Shown here in pieces: positions 1-7,464 of a stretch of 20,102 nucleotides of DNA; position 1 is the first letter of the stretch; the number at the start of each line of letters is the position of its first letter. Below the pieces are notes generated by a model. That model was not told the DNA's origin, ran no database searches, and saw only the letters and a list, made by a program, of their open reading frames with translations. The position numbers were made by a program, and so were the translations under genes. Source of the DNA: Pseudomonadota bacterium. GTDB taxonomy: Bacteria > Pseudomonadota > Gammaproteobacteria > Burkholderiales > Burkholderiaceae_C. The stretch spans positions 1 to 20,102 of the forward strand of contig JAEYRT010000060.1 in assembly GCA_023435325.1 (NCBI GenBank). The letters run 5' to 3'.

Positions 1-1113
1 CCACAATCCATGCATTTCGCGGATGCGCTGCCCCTGCAAAGCGGCAAGAGCATTCGCGATTACAACCTGGCTTACGAGACTTACGGCCAGCTCAATGCCG
101 ACAAGTCCAACGCCATTCTTGTTTGCCACGCGCTGAATGCCTCGCACCATGTTGCCGGCGTATACGAAGGCCAGCCCAAGAGCGAAGGTTGGTGGGACAA
201 CATGATTGGTCCCGGCAAATCGGTGGACACCAACAAGTTCTTTGTCATCGGCGTGAACAACCTGGGTTCGTGCTTTGGCTCGACCGGACCGATGCACACC
301 AATCCGGATACCGGTGAGATCTATGGCTCCAGCTTTCCGGTGCTCACGGTGGAAGACTGGGTCAACGCCCAGGCGCGTTTGCTCGACCAGCTGGGTATCC
401 AGCAGCTGGCGGCCGTGCTGGGCGGTAGTCTGGGCGGCATGCAGGCGCTGAGCTGGACGCTGCAGTACCCCGAGCGCATGCGCCACGCTGTCGTCGTGGC
501 CAGCGCACCGAATCTGAATGCCGAAAACATCGCGTTCAACGAAGTGGCGCGCCGCGCCATCGTGACCGATCCGGATTTTCACGGTGGCGACTTTTATGCG
601 CATGGCGTCGTACCGCAACGCGGCCTGCGCATTGCCCGCATGATTGGTCACATCACCTATCTGAGTGATGACGTGATGAACCAGAAGTTTGGCCGTGAGC
701 TGCGCGAGGGGCCGAACATCAAGTTCACCACGCAGGACATCGAATTCCAGATCGAGAGCTATCTGCGCTACCAGGGCGACAAGTTCAGCGGCTACTTCGA
801 TGCGAACACCTATTTGCTGATCACGCGCGCGCTGGACTACTTTGATCCGGCCAAAAAATACGGTGGCAGCCTCAAGGATGCGCTGGCCAAGAGCCTGGCC
901 AAGTTCTTTCTGGTCAGCTTCACCACCGACTGGCGCTTTGCGCCTGGCCGCAGCCGCGAGATCGTGCAGGCCCTGCTGCAAAACGGCCGCGATGTGAGCT
1001 ATGCCGAGATCGATGCGCCCCATGGCCATGATGCGTTCCTGCTGGACGACCCACGTTATCTGGGCGCCATGCGCGCCTACTTTGAAGGTATTGCCAAGGA
1101 GTTCACAGCATGA
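1..1113 (+). CDS. metX: Homoserine O-acyltransferase MetX, 5' end outside window
   Basis: This enzyme activates homoserine by transferring an acyl group from acyl-CoA to its hydroxyl, the committed step to methionine; it is a cytoplasmic alpha/beta-hydrolase-fold protein. The frame is open from base 1 (Pro-Gln-Ser before the ATG at 10), and family members usually carry about ten residues before that Met, so the true start is probably upstream of the window. Numbering from the ATG at 10 gives 367 residues, with the nucleophile elbow GGSLGG (Ser140), the acid in TTDWRF (Asp307) and the catalytic His340 in GHDAFL. Arg309 in the DWRF motif is, from family knowledge, associated with succinyl-CoA rather than acetyl-CoA preference, so the product may be O-succinylhomoserine; this is inference. 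Its stop overlaps the metW start by 4 bases (ATGA), so the two are translationally coupled. Confidence 0.96.
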   Translation, partial: PQSMHFADALPLQSGKSIRDYNLAYETYGQLNADKSNAILVCHALNASHHVAGVYEGQPKSEGWWDNMIGPGKSVDTNKFFVIGVNNLGSCFGSTGPMHTNPDTGEIYGSSFPVLTVEDWVNAQARLLDQLGIQQLAAVLGGSLGGMQALSWTLQYPERMRHAVVVASAPNLNAENIAFNEVARRAIVTDPDFHGGDFYAHGVVPQRGLRIARMIGHITYLSDDVMNQKFGRELREGPNIKFTTQDIEFQIESYLRYQGDKFSGYFDANTYLLITRALDYFDPAKKYGGSLKDALAKSLAKFFLVSFTTDWRFAPGRSREIVQALLQNGRDVSYAEIDAPHGHDAFLLDDPRYLGAMRAYFEGIAKEFTA

Positions 1114-1694
1114 GCGCAACCCCTACGATGCAAGCATTGGCCCAGCTCGTGCCGCAAGGCGCACGCGTGCTGGATTTGGGCTGCGGCGACGGCAGCTTTC
1201 TGGACTATCTGCAGCGTGCACGCGGCTGCACCGGCTATGGCGTGGAGATTGATGACGCCAATGTGCTGGCGTGCATCAAGCGTGGCATCAATGTGCTGCA
1301 GCTCAACCTTGACGAGGGCTTGAGCATCTTTGATGACAACAGCTTCGACATGGTGCTGCAGATCAACACGCTGCAGCACCTGCGCAATACGGAGACCATG
1401 CTGCGCGAAACCGCACGCGTGGGCCGCATGAGTGTGGTGAGTTTCCCCAACTTTGCGCACTGGCCGAATCGCTTTTCCGTGCTGCGCGGGCGCATGCCGG
1501 TGACGCGCCACCTGCCTTATCAGTGGTATGACACGCCCAATATCCGCGTGGGCACGTTCAAGGACTTTGAAGTGCTGGCCAACAAGAACCGCCTGAATGT
1601 GGTCGATGCTTTTGGTTTGAAAGAGGGGCAGGTCATTCGCAGCCTGCCCAATCTGCGTGCCAGCACTGCCGTGTTCTGCCTGGAGCGCGGCTAA
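1110..1694 (+). CDS. metW: Methionine biosynthesis protein MetW
   Basis: MetW is a small SAM-dependent-methyltransferase-fold protein that accompanies MetX in proteobacteria and is needed for, or stimulates, homoserine acylation; its precise chemistry is unsettled. The 194-residue protein has the normal family length. It shows the class I SAM-binding motif VLDLGCGDGSF at residues 20-30 and an acidic segment further on (around 74-84) typical of methyltransferase-fold proteins. A strong ribosome binding site (AAGGAG, 1096-1101) lies inside the end of metX, 8 bases before the ATG. The ATGA overlap with metX shows they form one operon. Product identity is firm; whether it methylates anything cannot be read from sequence. 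Confidence 0.96.
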   Translation: MSATPTMQALAQLVPQGARVLDLGCGDGSFLDYLQRARGCTGYGVEIDDANVLACIKRGINVLQLNLDEGLSIFDDNSFDMVLQINTLQHLRNTETMLRETARVGRMSVVSFPNFAHWPNRFSVLRGRMPVTRHLPYQWYDTPNIRVGTFKDFEVLANKNRLNVVDAFGLKEGQVIRSLPNLRASTAVFCLERG

Positions 1695-1744
1695 TCACGG
1701 CGCAGGTGATTGCGCAGACCGATCCACTTTCCATCATCGCTGCC

Positions 1745-2566
1745 ATGCCACGTTTTGCTGCCAACCTTTCTTTGATGTACACCGAGCTGCCGTTTCTGGA
1801 GCGCTTTGCAGCCGCTGCCCGGGATGGTTTCACCGCGGTGGAATATTTGTTTCCCTACGCTCACCCGGCTGAGGAACTGGCGCAGCAGCTCCAGGCCCAC
1901 GGTTTGCAGCAAGTGCTGTTCAATGCGCCACCCGGCGGGAGAACGGCGCAAGCGATGTTGTCCGCCTGGGATGCGGGCATGCGCGGCACGCTGTGCATTC
2001 CGGGGCAGGAAGACGCATTCCGCGCCGGGGTGCTGCAGGCGCTGGCCTATGCCAAAGTGCTGCACTGCCCGCGCGTGCATGTGATGGCCGGTTTCGCGCC
2101 GCAAGGAGCAAGCGAAGCAACTTTGCATGCCACGGCACTGGCCAATTTGGCGTGGGCGGCGCCATTGGCCGCAGATTGCGGCGTAACGCTGATGCTCGAA
2201 CCCATCAACCACCGTGACATGCCCGGCTACTACTTGCACACGCAGGCGCAGGCCCACACGCTGGTGCAAAGCTTGGGATCGGCGCAGGTGAAGGTGCAGA
2301 TGGATCTGTACCACTGCCAGATCAGCGAAGGCGATGTCGCCACCCAACTGCGGCACTACCTGCCGACCGGCCGTGTGGGCCACATCCAGATAGCAGGCGT
2401 GCCCGAGCGCCATGAGCCCAGCGTGGGCGAGCTGCATTACCCGTACCTGTTTGAGGTGCTGGATGCGCTGGGCTACGACGGCTGGGTAGGTTGTGAATAC
2501 CGGCCACGTGCAGGCACCAGCGAAGGTTTGGGGTGGCTGCGAACTTGGCAGCAGGGCCAAAGCTGA
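1745..2566 (+). CDS. hyi: Hydroxypyruvate isomerase-like TIM-barrel protein
   Basis: The predicted reaction is interconversion of hydroxypyruvate and tartronate semialdehyde, a cytoplasmic step of glyoxylate/glycerate metabolism. The 273-residue protein begins MPRFAANLS, a typical Hyi N-terminus, has an AP-endonuclease-2-like TIM-barrel fold, and carries the two expected metal/catalytic glutamates: Glu152 in LEPINHRD and Glu251 in VGCEYRP. Their spacing (99) is close to that of the E. coli pair (98). A GTG at 1706 would add 13 residues; I prefer the ATG at 1745 because it matches the family N-terminus, although neither has a strong ribosome binding site. The gene follows metW by about 50 bases (11 if the GTG is used), so it is probably cotranscribed with metXW. 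No gcl or glxR partner is visible. A related isomerase with another substrate, such as OtnI (2-oxo-tetronate isomerase), is possible. Confidence 0.78.
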   Translation: MPRFAANLSLMYTELPFLERFAAAARDGFTAVEYLFPYAHPAEELAQQLQAHGLQQVLFNAPPGGRTAQAMLSAWDAGMRGTLCIPGQEDAFRAGVLQALAYAKVLHCPRVHVMAGFAPQGASEATLHATALANLAWAAPLAADCGVTLMLEPINHRDMPGYYLHTQAQAHTLVQSLGSAQVKVQMDLYHCQISEGDVATQLRHYLPTGRVGHIQIAGVPERHEPSVGELHYPYLFEVLDALGYDGWVGCEYRPRAGTSEGLGWLRTWQQGQS

Positions 2567-2571
2567 TATCA

Positions 2572-2664
2572 ATAAAAGAGCTGCTATCGCTTGTCTGTAA
2601 AGGTTTTTAAATAACTTTCATTTTGAAAACCAATACGGGCAAGCGTTAGGTGCTCTCTTTTTAT
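2572..2664. repeat. Imperfect inverted repeat between convergent hyi and corA
   Basis: The left arm (2572-2595, ATAAAAGAG...CGCTTGTC) and the reverse complement of the right arm (2638-2664, ATAAAAAGAG...CGCTTGCC) match over about 24-27 bases with a few mismatches and small gaps. The arms flank a 42-base AT-rich centre. The element fills most of the 112-bp spacer between the convergent ends of hyi and corA, and its base composition is clearly lower in GC than the genes around it. The ATAAAA / GCGCTT-like pattern resembles dispersed intergenic repeats I associate with Comamonadaceae; that link is from memory. It may serve as a bidirectional terminator or may simply be a non-autonomous repeat. 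I see no second copy in this window. Confidence 0.6.
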
Positions 2665-2678
2665 AGCCTGCGCCTTAT

Positions 2679-3665
2679 TTATTTGAGCCAGCCGCGCTTG
2701 CGGAAGTACAGCATGGGCCCCACAGCGCTGAACACCATCAGCGCCAGCACATACGGATAGCCATAGGCCCAGTCCAGCTCGGGCATGTACTTGAAGTTCA
2801 TGCCGTAGACGCTGGCAATCAGGGTGGGCGGCAGCAGGGCCACGCTGGCCACCGAGAAAATCTTGATGATCTTGTTCTGGTTGATGCTCAAGAAGCCCAC
2901 CGTTGCGTCCATCAGGAAGTTGATCTTGTCGAACAGGAACTGCGTGTGGCTGTCCAGCGATTCGATGTCGCGCAGAATCTGGCGTGCATCTTCAAACTGC
3001 TCGGCGCTGAGCATCTTGCTGCGCATCATGAAGCTCACGGCGCGGCGCGTGTCCAGCATGTTGCGCCGGATGCGGCCGTTCAAGTCTTCCTGGCGAGCGA
3101 TGTCGGCCAGCACTTCCTGCGCATAGTCGTCACTGACGTTGCCGTCCAGCACGCGGGCGCTGACTTTTTTCAGGTCGTCGTAAATGCCTTCCAGCGTGTC
3201 CGCAGAATATTCGGCGTCGGCATCGAACAGCTTGAGCAGCACGTCCTTGGCATCTTCGATCAGCCCTGGCGCACGGCGCGCGCGCAGACGCAGCAGACGA
3301 AAGACCGGAATATCTTCGTCGTGGATGGAAAACAGCACGCCACAGGATTTGAGCTCGGCATTGTGCTGGTTCAGGATGTAGGCCACGCGCACACTGCGGG
3401 GGTCTTCTTCGTCATCGACCAGAAAGTCGCTGCGGATGTGCAGCTCGCCGTTGTCTTCCTCGTAAAAGCGGGCGGACTCTTCAATGTCCTCATCGGTGGC
3501 GTCTTCCGGAATGGACAGGCCGTAGTGCTGCTTGATCCAGCGCTTTTCCTCGAGTGTGGGGGCCTCCAGGTCCACCCAGATAGGCTGGAATTGCGTGAGT
3601 TCTTCCAGCGATTCGATTTCTTCCTGTACCAAGCGGCCGTTGGACAGCGAGAAGATATTGAGCAT
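2679..3665 (-). CDS. corA: Magnesium/divalent cation transporter CorA
   Basis: CorA forms a homopentameric inner-membrane channel for Mg2+ (also Co2+ and Ni2+). The 328-residue product has the family layout: a large acidic cytoplasmic N-terminal domain rich in Asp/Glu (for example the acidic run near residues 56-65), a long helical stalk, then two membrane segments at about 269-287 and 305-321. The signature GMN selectivity motif lies at 288-290, directly after the first membrane helix, and the short basic tail RKRGWLK is on the cytoplasmic side. The start ATG (complement of 3663-3665) has a GGGAGA ribosome binding site about 7 bases upstream. It lies downstream of the UDG-like gene on the same strand, but the 207-bp gap suggests its own promoter. 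I see no Mg2+-sensing leader I could support. Confidence 0.96.
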   Translation of the reverse strand: MLNIFSLSNGRLVQEEIESLEELTQFQPIWVDLEAPTLEEKRWIKQHYGLSIPEDATDEDIEESARFYEEDNGELHIRSDFLVDDEEDPRSVRVAYILNQHNAELKSCGVLFSIHDEDIPVFRLLRLRARRAPGLIEDAKDVLLKLFDADAEYSADTLEGIYDDLKKVSARVLDGNVSDDYAQEVLADIARQEDLNGRIRRNMLDTRRAVSFMMRSKMLSAEQFEDARQILRDIESLDSHTQFLFDKINFLMDATVGFLSINQNKIIKIFSVASVALLPPTLIASVYGMNFKYMPELDWAYGYPYVLALMVFSAVGPMLYFRKRGWLK

Positions 3666-3872
3666 GCGGCTCTCCCAAATGTTGTTGTGGCTTTTGCGAG
3701 GGAAGGAGGGGGCGCTTCCAATCCTTTCACGTGCTGCGCAATGCCGCGGGAGAGAGGATGGAAGCTACCAACTGGGGTAGGTTTCCACAGGGATATCTCG
3801 TAGATGTGACAAACCCACGATTATGCCGAGGCTGCCCCGGGCGTGCAGGTTTGACCAAAGTGGCAATGGGGG

Positions 3873-4655
3873 TTAGGGACGGGAGGGTGGGCGCAGCGCA
3901 TGTGCGCGGCACAGGTCGGCCCAGGCCGCCGGTTTGGCGTGGGGCGAGCGCAGCAGGTAAGCCGGGTCGTAGCTGACCACGGCAGGTACGCCATGCACCT
4001 GATGCACCTGGGCGCGCAGACGTCCCAGCGCCTCCTGGCTGCCCAGCACGGCGCGTGCCGGATGCAGGCCGAGTAGCAAGAGGCGCGTCGGCCGGATTTG
4101 CTCCACCGTCCGCGCCAAGCCCTGATCCAGCTCCTGCCAGGCCACGGGTGCAGGAGGGCGACCAGCCACCGGCAGGGCTTCGTGCCCCGGGCGCTGCATG
4201 CCTGCAATCCATACGTGGGGGCTGTGGTGCAGGCGCAGGGCACGCAGCATATTGTTCAGCAGCTTGCCGCTGTCACCTTCCAGGGGCGCGGCAGGGTGAG
4301 GGCATTCCCAGACGACCAGCCAGGCATCATCGGCATGGCCCCCGCTGGCCTGCGGAAAGGCCTGGATGACCGGTGCGATGCGCCAGGTGGCTGTTTCCAC
4401 AGGCGCAGGGGTGACTGGCGCAGCGATGGGAGCGGCCATGGGTGCCGGGACGGAAGCGCGTTCCGTAGCCACAGCTGCCACTTCGGTCGCAGGGGGCAAG
4501 GCCCGGGAAGTGGCCACAGGCGCTTGCTGCACGACCGCATGTACAGGTGCAGATGCAGGCACAGCCGCTGCAGCAACTGCAGGCTTGGGCAGCCAGACGG
4601 TGATGCCCATTTCCTGCAGCATGGCGCGCTGGCGAGTGTCTAAGTTCAAGGCCAT
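3873..4655 (-). CDS. Uracil-DNA-glycosylase-like protein, family 4/5 fold, key residues missing
   Basis: This 260-residue product has an N-terminal segment (1-23, RQRAMLQEMG...) found on betaproteobacterial proteins encoded after rimI, then an Ala/Pro/Val-rich low-complexity linker (about 24-88), then a UDG-superfamily-like domain (about 91-250). Matching elements are GKLLNNML at 130-137, IRPTRLLLLG at 187-196 and DPAYLLRSP at 230-238, which corresponds to the HPAYLLRNP motif of family 4 enzymes. The motif His is Asp230 here. Only two cysteines are present (118 and 249), so the four-cysteine Fe-S cluster of canonical family 4 enzymes cannot form, and the GEAPG motif is not recognisable. It may be inactive or use different chemistry. 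The start is the ATG at 4653-4655, which overlaps the rimI end by 10 bases; an upstream frame extension to 4841 lies wholly inside rimI and is not credible. Confidence 0.75.
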   Translation of the reverse strand: MALNLDTRQRAMLQEMGITVWLPKPAVAAAAVPASAPVHAVVQQAPVATSRALPPATEVAAVATERASVPAPMAAPIAAPVTPAPVETATWRIAPVIQAFPQASGGHADDAWLVVWECPHPAAPLEGDSGKLLNNMLRALRLHHSPHVWIAGMQRPGHEALPVAGRPPAPVAWQELDQGLARTVEQIRPTRLLLLGLHPARAVLGSQEALGRLRAQVHQVHGVPAVVSYDPAYLLRSPHAKPAAWADLCRAHALRPPSRP

Positions 4656-5176
4656 AGGGACATGCTCATCAAGATGGCGGTTTCTCGTTCGCCATGGTGT
4701 ACCGGATAGTACTTCTTGCGCGCGCCGACCTGGGTAAATCCGTGGCGCTCGTATATCTGACGGGCACGCTGGTTGCTTTCGCGCACCTCCAGCCATAGCC
4801 ACTGCGCCTTGGCTTCGTGGCGTGACCAGTGCGCCAGGCAATCCAGCAGTTCACGACCAAAACCCTGAGCCTGGTACAGCGGTGAGACCGTGATGTTGAG
4901 CAAATGCACCTCATCCAGGATTTGCATGGCGATGAAGTAGCCCAGCACATGCCCATCCTGCATCAATACCTGGCACTGGTAGCCACTGCGCAGGGCATCG
5001 ACAAAGTTTCCCCGGCTCCACGGATGGGTGAATGCCACGTTCTCGATGGCGACCACCATGTCCAGCATGTCCTCGGTCATGGGCACCAGGCAGTGGCCGG
5101 TAGCCAGAGGCGCGTTCTTGATGAAGGACGCGGTGGCAGGGTGGGCAGCAGAGGCCCTGGGCTCTAAGGACGTCAT
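4646..5176 (-). CDS. rimI: Ribosomal protein bS18-alanine N-acetyltransferase RimI
   Basis: RimI acetylates the N-terminal alanine of ribosomal protein bS18 using acetyl-CoA in the cytoplasm. The 176-residue GNAT protein shows LLNITVSPLYQAQGFG (92-107) with the acetyl-CoA loop Q102-x-x-G-x-G107. The RimI-specific segment LEVRESN...IYERHGF follows, with catalytic Glu130 and Tyr142, and then the RKKYYP motif at 153-158. It is longer than the usual RimI (about 150 residues) because of an N-terminal tail of about 30 residues; translation from Met33 is an alternative. I keep the first ATG because it overlaps the tsaB stop as ATGA, a common coupling arrangement. It sits between tsaB and the UDG-like gene in one operon. 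Confidence 0.93.
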   Translation of the reverse strand: MTSLEPRASAAHPATASFIKNAPLATGHCLVPMTEDMLDMVVAIENVAFTHPWSRGNFVDALRSGYQCQVLMQDGHVLGYFIAMQILDEVHLLNITVSPLYQAQGFGRELLDCLAHWSRHEAKAQWLWLEVRESNQRARQIYERHGFTQVGARKKYYPVHHGERETAILMSMSLWP

Positions 5177-5871
5177 GCGGTGGGTGCGTTGGTGGCGGCC
5201 AGCCGGGCCGCTTCACGTTCAGCCGTGGTTTGTGCCACCTTATCGCGGATATACAGCGGCAGGGCGTAGGAAGCATCAATCAACTGCCCCTCGGCCATCA
5301 ACCTCGGTGCCAGTCGGAGCAGGGCTGCTGCTGTGGGCAAGGCATGCACATGCTGTGCGCCGGGGGCCAGACGTTCGGCATATACCACCTGGGCATTGCC
5401 CGCGACAGTTAGCCCCGCTGGAACTGTCAAGGCTTCGGGCGCGCACAGTCCCAGTTCATGGGTGGCGTTCCAATGTCCGTCCTGCCAACGATAGCCTGCG
5501 TGATAGACCTCGGACATGCGCGCATCCAGCACGGCCATGACATCGGTTGTGCCATGCAGCTGGCGTGCTTCTTCCGCTACAGCCAGCAGGGTGTCGACCG
5601 GCAGGACGGGCAGATGGGCACCCAGGGCCAGTCCCTGGGCGATCGAGCAGGCGGTGCGCAGACCGGTGAAGGAGCCGGGGCCACGACCAAAAACAATGGC
5701 CTGGAGGTCCCCCAGCTGCAGATCGAGGGCCTTCAGTCCTTGCTGAATGGCTGGAATCAAGGTGGCAGAGGAGTTGGCGCCTCCGGCTGCTTGGTGTTGC
5801 CACAGCTGGTCGCCACGCTGAATGGCGATAAACAAGGTGTCGGTGCTGGTGTCAAAAGCAAGCAAATTCAT
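5173..5871 (-). CDS. tsaB: tRNA t6A biosynthesis protein TsaB
   Basis: TsaB is the non-catalytic scaffold that pairs with TsaD (and TsaE) to transfer threonylcarbamoyl to A37 of ANN-decoding tRNAs. The 232-residue protein starts MNLLAFDTSTD, the usual N-terminal beta-strand/nucleotide-fold motif, and has the family signature GRGPGSFTGLR at 62-72 followed by a small-residue helix. The frame extends 17 codons further to 5922, but MNLLAFDTS is the family start, so I use the ATG at 5869-5871. Its 3' end overlaps rimI by 4 bases. It is divergent from dacB across a 125-bp spacer; a GATAAT-like -10 is visible on the minus strand there but with no convincing -35. Confidence 0.95.
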   Translation of the reverse strand: MNLLAFDTSTDTLFIAIQRGDQLWQHQAAGGANSSATLIPAIQQGLKALDLQLGDLQAIVFGRGPGSFTGLRTACSIAQGLALGAHLPVLPVDTLLAVAEEARQLHGTTDVMAVLDARMSEVYHAGYRWQDGHWNATHELGLCAPEALTVPAGLTVAGNAQVVYAERLAPGAQHVHALPTAAALLRLAPRLMAEGQLIDASYALPLYIRDKVAQTTAEREAARLAATNAPTA

Positions 5872-5996
5872 GGTGCGCGCTACAAAGAAAAGCCCGGCGC
5901 GCCATGGCGCCAAAGCCTGCAATTATCGGCCGCACGGCTGTGTTGCGTGCAGGGGCTTTGCCAAAACCGCGTGGCCCGCCCCTACACTGCGGGGCT

Positions 5997-7415
5997 ATGT
6001 GGAAACCGATGTCATGGCGCAGCGTGCGCCGGAGTGTGGCCGTCGTGGCGCTGTGCAGTGCGGGCGGTGTGGTGGCGCAACCCTTGCCTGCGCCGGTGGA
6101 ACATGCCTTGGTGCGCGCCCAGATACCACCGGATGCGCTGTCGATCTACGTGGCGCCGGTCGATCCGCAACGCGCCCCGCGCCTGAGCTGGCAGGCAGGA
6201 ATCCCCATGAACCCGGCATCGGTCATGAAGCTGGTTACCACCTATGCTGCGCTGGAGCAGCTGGGTCCCACCTATGTCTGGCGTACCCCCGTGTACCTGG
6301 ATGGTGTGCTGGACCAGGGGGCATTCCGCGGTACGGTCTATATCAAAGGTGTAGGTGATCCCAAGTTGGTGTCCGAACGTTTGTGGCTCATGCTCGGGCG
6401 TCTGCAAGGCATGGGAGTGAAAGCGATTGCGGGCGACATCGTCGTCGACCGCAGTGCCTTCGATGTGCATGGGCATGATCCTGCGGCTTTTGACGGTGAA
6501 CCCTACCGTCCCAACAACGCGGGGCCGGATGCACTGCTGGTGAACTACAAAACCCAGGTGCTGGGCTTTATCCCTGATGTGGCTGCCGGTGTGGCCCACA
6601 TCCATTACGAACTGCCCATGGGCCACCTGCAAACGCCTGGCAGTGTGCCGCTGGCACCGCAGGGTACGGCCTGTGGCAACTGGCGCTCCCAGTTGCAGGC
6701 GCAATGGGGCGATCCGCAGCGCATCCAGTTCTATGGGCATTACCCGGCCAGTTGTGGCGACAAAAACTGGCCGGTGGCGCTGCCGGACCCCGACAACTTT
6801 GCGCTGAAAGCGGTGGAGGGCATGTGGCGAAGCCTGGGAGGCAGCATCACCGGCTCCGTTCGCGAAGGCCGCGTACCCGAGGGGCTCAAGCCCGCTTGGG
6901 AAAACCAATCCCCAGCCTTGGGCGAGGTGGTGCGCGACATCAACAAGTTCAGCAACAACGTGATGACGCAGCAGGTGCTGCTGACCATGGGCAAAGAGCG
7001 CTTTGGGCAGGGCAGCTTTGATGCAGGACGCGCTGCGCTGGCGCAGTGGTGGCAGTTGCGCTGGTCGGCGGCAGACATGCCGGTGCTGGACAACGGCGCC
7101 GGCCTGAGCCGCACGGCACGGGCCAGTGCCCAGACCCTGGGGCGCATGCTGCAGACCGCATGGACGTCCTCGGTGATGCCGGAGTTCATCGCTTCCATGC
7201 CCATTTCCGGCATGGATGGCACGCTACGTCGCAGCAAGGCCAGCGCGAGTGCCCACCTGAAAACCGGCTCCTTGCGCGATGCCAATGCCCTGGCCGGCTA
7301 TGTGCATGGCAACAGTGGTCAGCGCTATGTGCTGGTGGCCATGATCAACCACCCCAATGCCAATGCAGCGCGTCCGGTGATGGATGCGCTGGTCGACTGG
7401 ACGGCGCAAGACTGA
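5997..7415 (+). CDS. dacB: D-alanyl-D-alanine carboxypeptidase/endopeptidase (PBP4, DacB type)
   Basis: This periplasmic class C low-molecular-weight penicillin-binding protein trims pentapeptides and cleaves peptide cross-links. From the ATG at 5997 the product is 472 residues. It has an N-terminal signal peptide (MWKPMSWRSVRR basic region, hydrophobic core VAVVALCSAGGVV, cleavage near VVA-QP around residue 28). All three serine-peptidase motifs are intact: SVMK at 75-78 (Ser75 nucleophile), SNN at 319-321 and KTG at 422-424. A long segment separates SxxK and SxN, as in PBP4, and contains two cysteines (226 and 253) that could form a disulfide. The frame is open back to 5904, but those 31 residues precede the signal peptide and look untranslated. 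A weak TTGCCA-N19-TACACT promoter lies just upstream. No clear terminator was found in the 49-bp gap before convergent tsaC, only a 5-bp stem at 7421-7434. Confidence 0.94.
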   Translation: MWKPMSWRSVRRSVAVVALCSAGGVVAQPLPAPVEHALVRAQIPPDALSIYVAPVDPQRAPRLSWQAGIPMNPASVMKLVTTYAALEQLGPTYVWRTPVYLDGVLDQGAFRGTVYIKGVGDPKLVSERLWLMLGRLQGMGVKAIAGDIVVDRSAFDVHGHDPAAFDGEPYRPNNAGPDALLVNYKTQVLGFIPDVAAGVAHIHYELPMGHLQTPGSVPLAPQGTACGNWRSQLQAQWGDPQRIQFYGHYPASCGDKNWPVALPDPDNFALKAVEGMWRSLGGSITGSVREGRVPEGLKPAWENQSPALGEVVRDINKFSNNVMTQQVLLTMGKERFGQGSFDAGRAALAQWWQLRWSAADMPVLDNGAGLSRTARASAQTLGRMLQTAWTSSVMPEFIASMPISGMDGTLRRSKASASAHLKTGSLRDANALAGYVHGNSGQRYVLVAMINHPNANAARPVMDALVDWTAQD

Positions 7416-7464
7416 ACCAAGCAACCGGTGTTGCCCGGCTGTTTGGGGGCTGTGCAAGCAGCTT

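Noticed and set aside
1691..2572. 293-codon open frame antisense to hyi
   Set aside because: Hyi motifs (paired catalytic Glu) are on the plus strand; the antisense product is His/Arg/Gln-rich shadow sequence.
2946..3803. 285-codon open frame antisense to corA
   Set aside because: CorA has clear family motifs in this interval; the antisense translation is low complexity and has no plausible start site.
4656..4841. N-terminal extension of the UDG-like frame
   Set aside because: It lies entirely within rimI in another frame; the family N-terminus begins at the ATG at 4655.
5895..5915. Cluster of GC palindromes (GGCGCGCC, CCATGG, GGCGCC) upstream of tsaB
   Set aside because: Short palindromes of this kind arise easily in GC-rich DNA; no extended symmetry or known operator was seen.
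6012..6908. 298-codon open frame antisense to dacB
   Set aside because: The region encodes the PBP4 signal peptide and SxxK motif on the plus strand; the antisense frame shows no domain.
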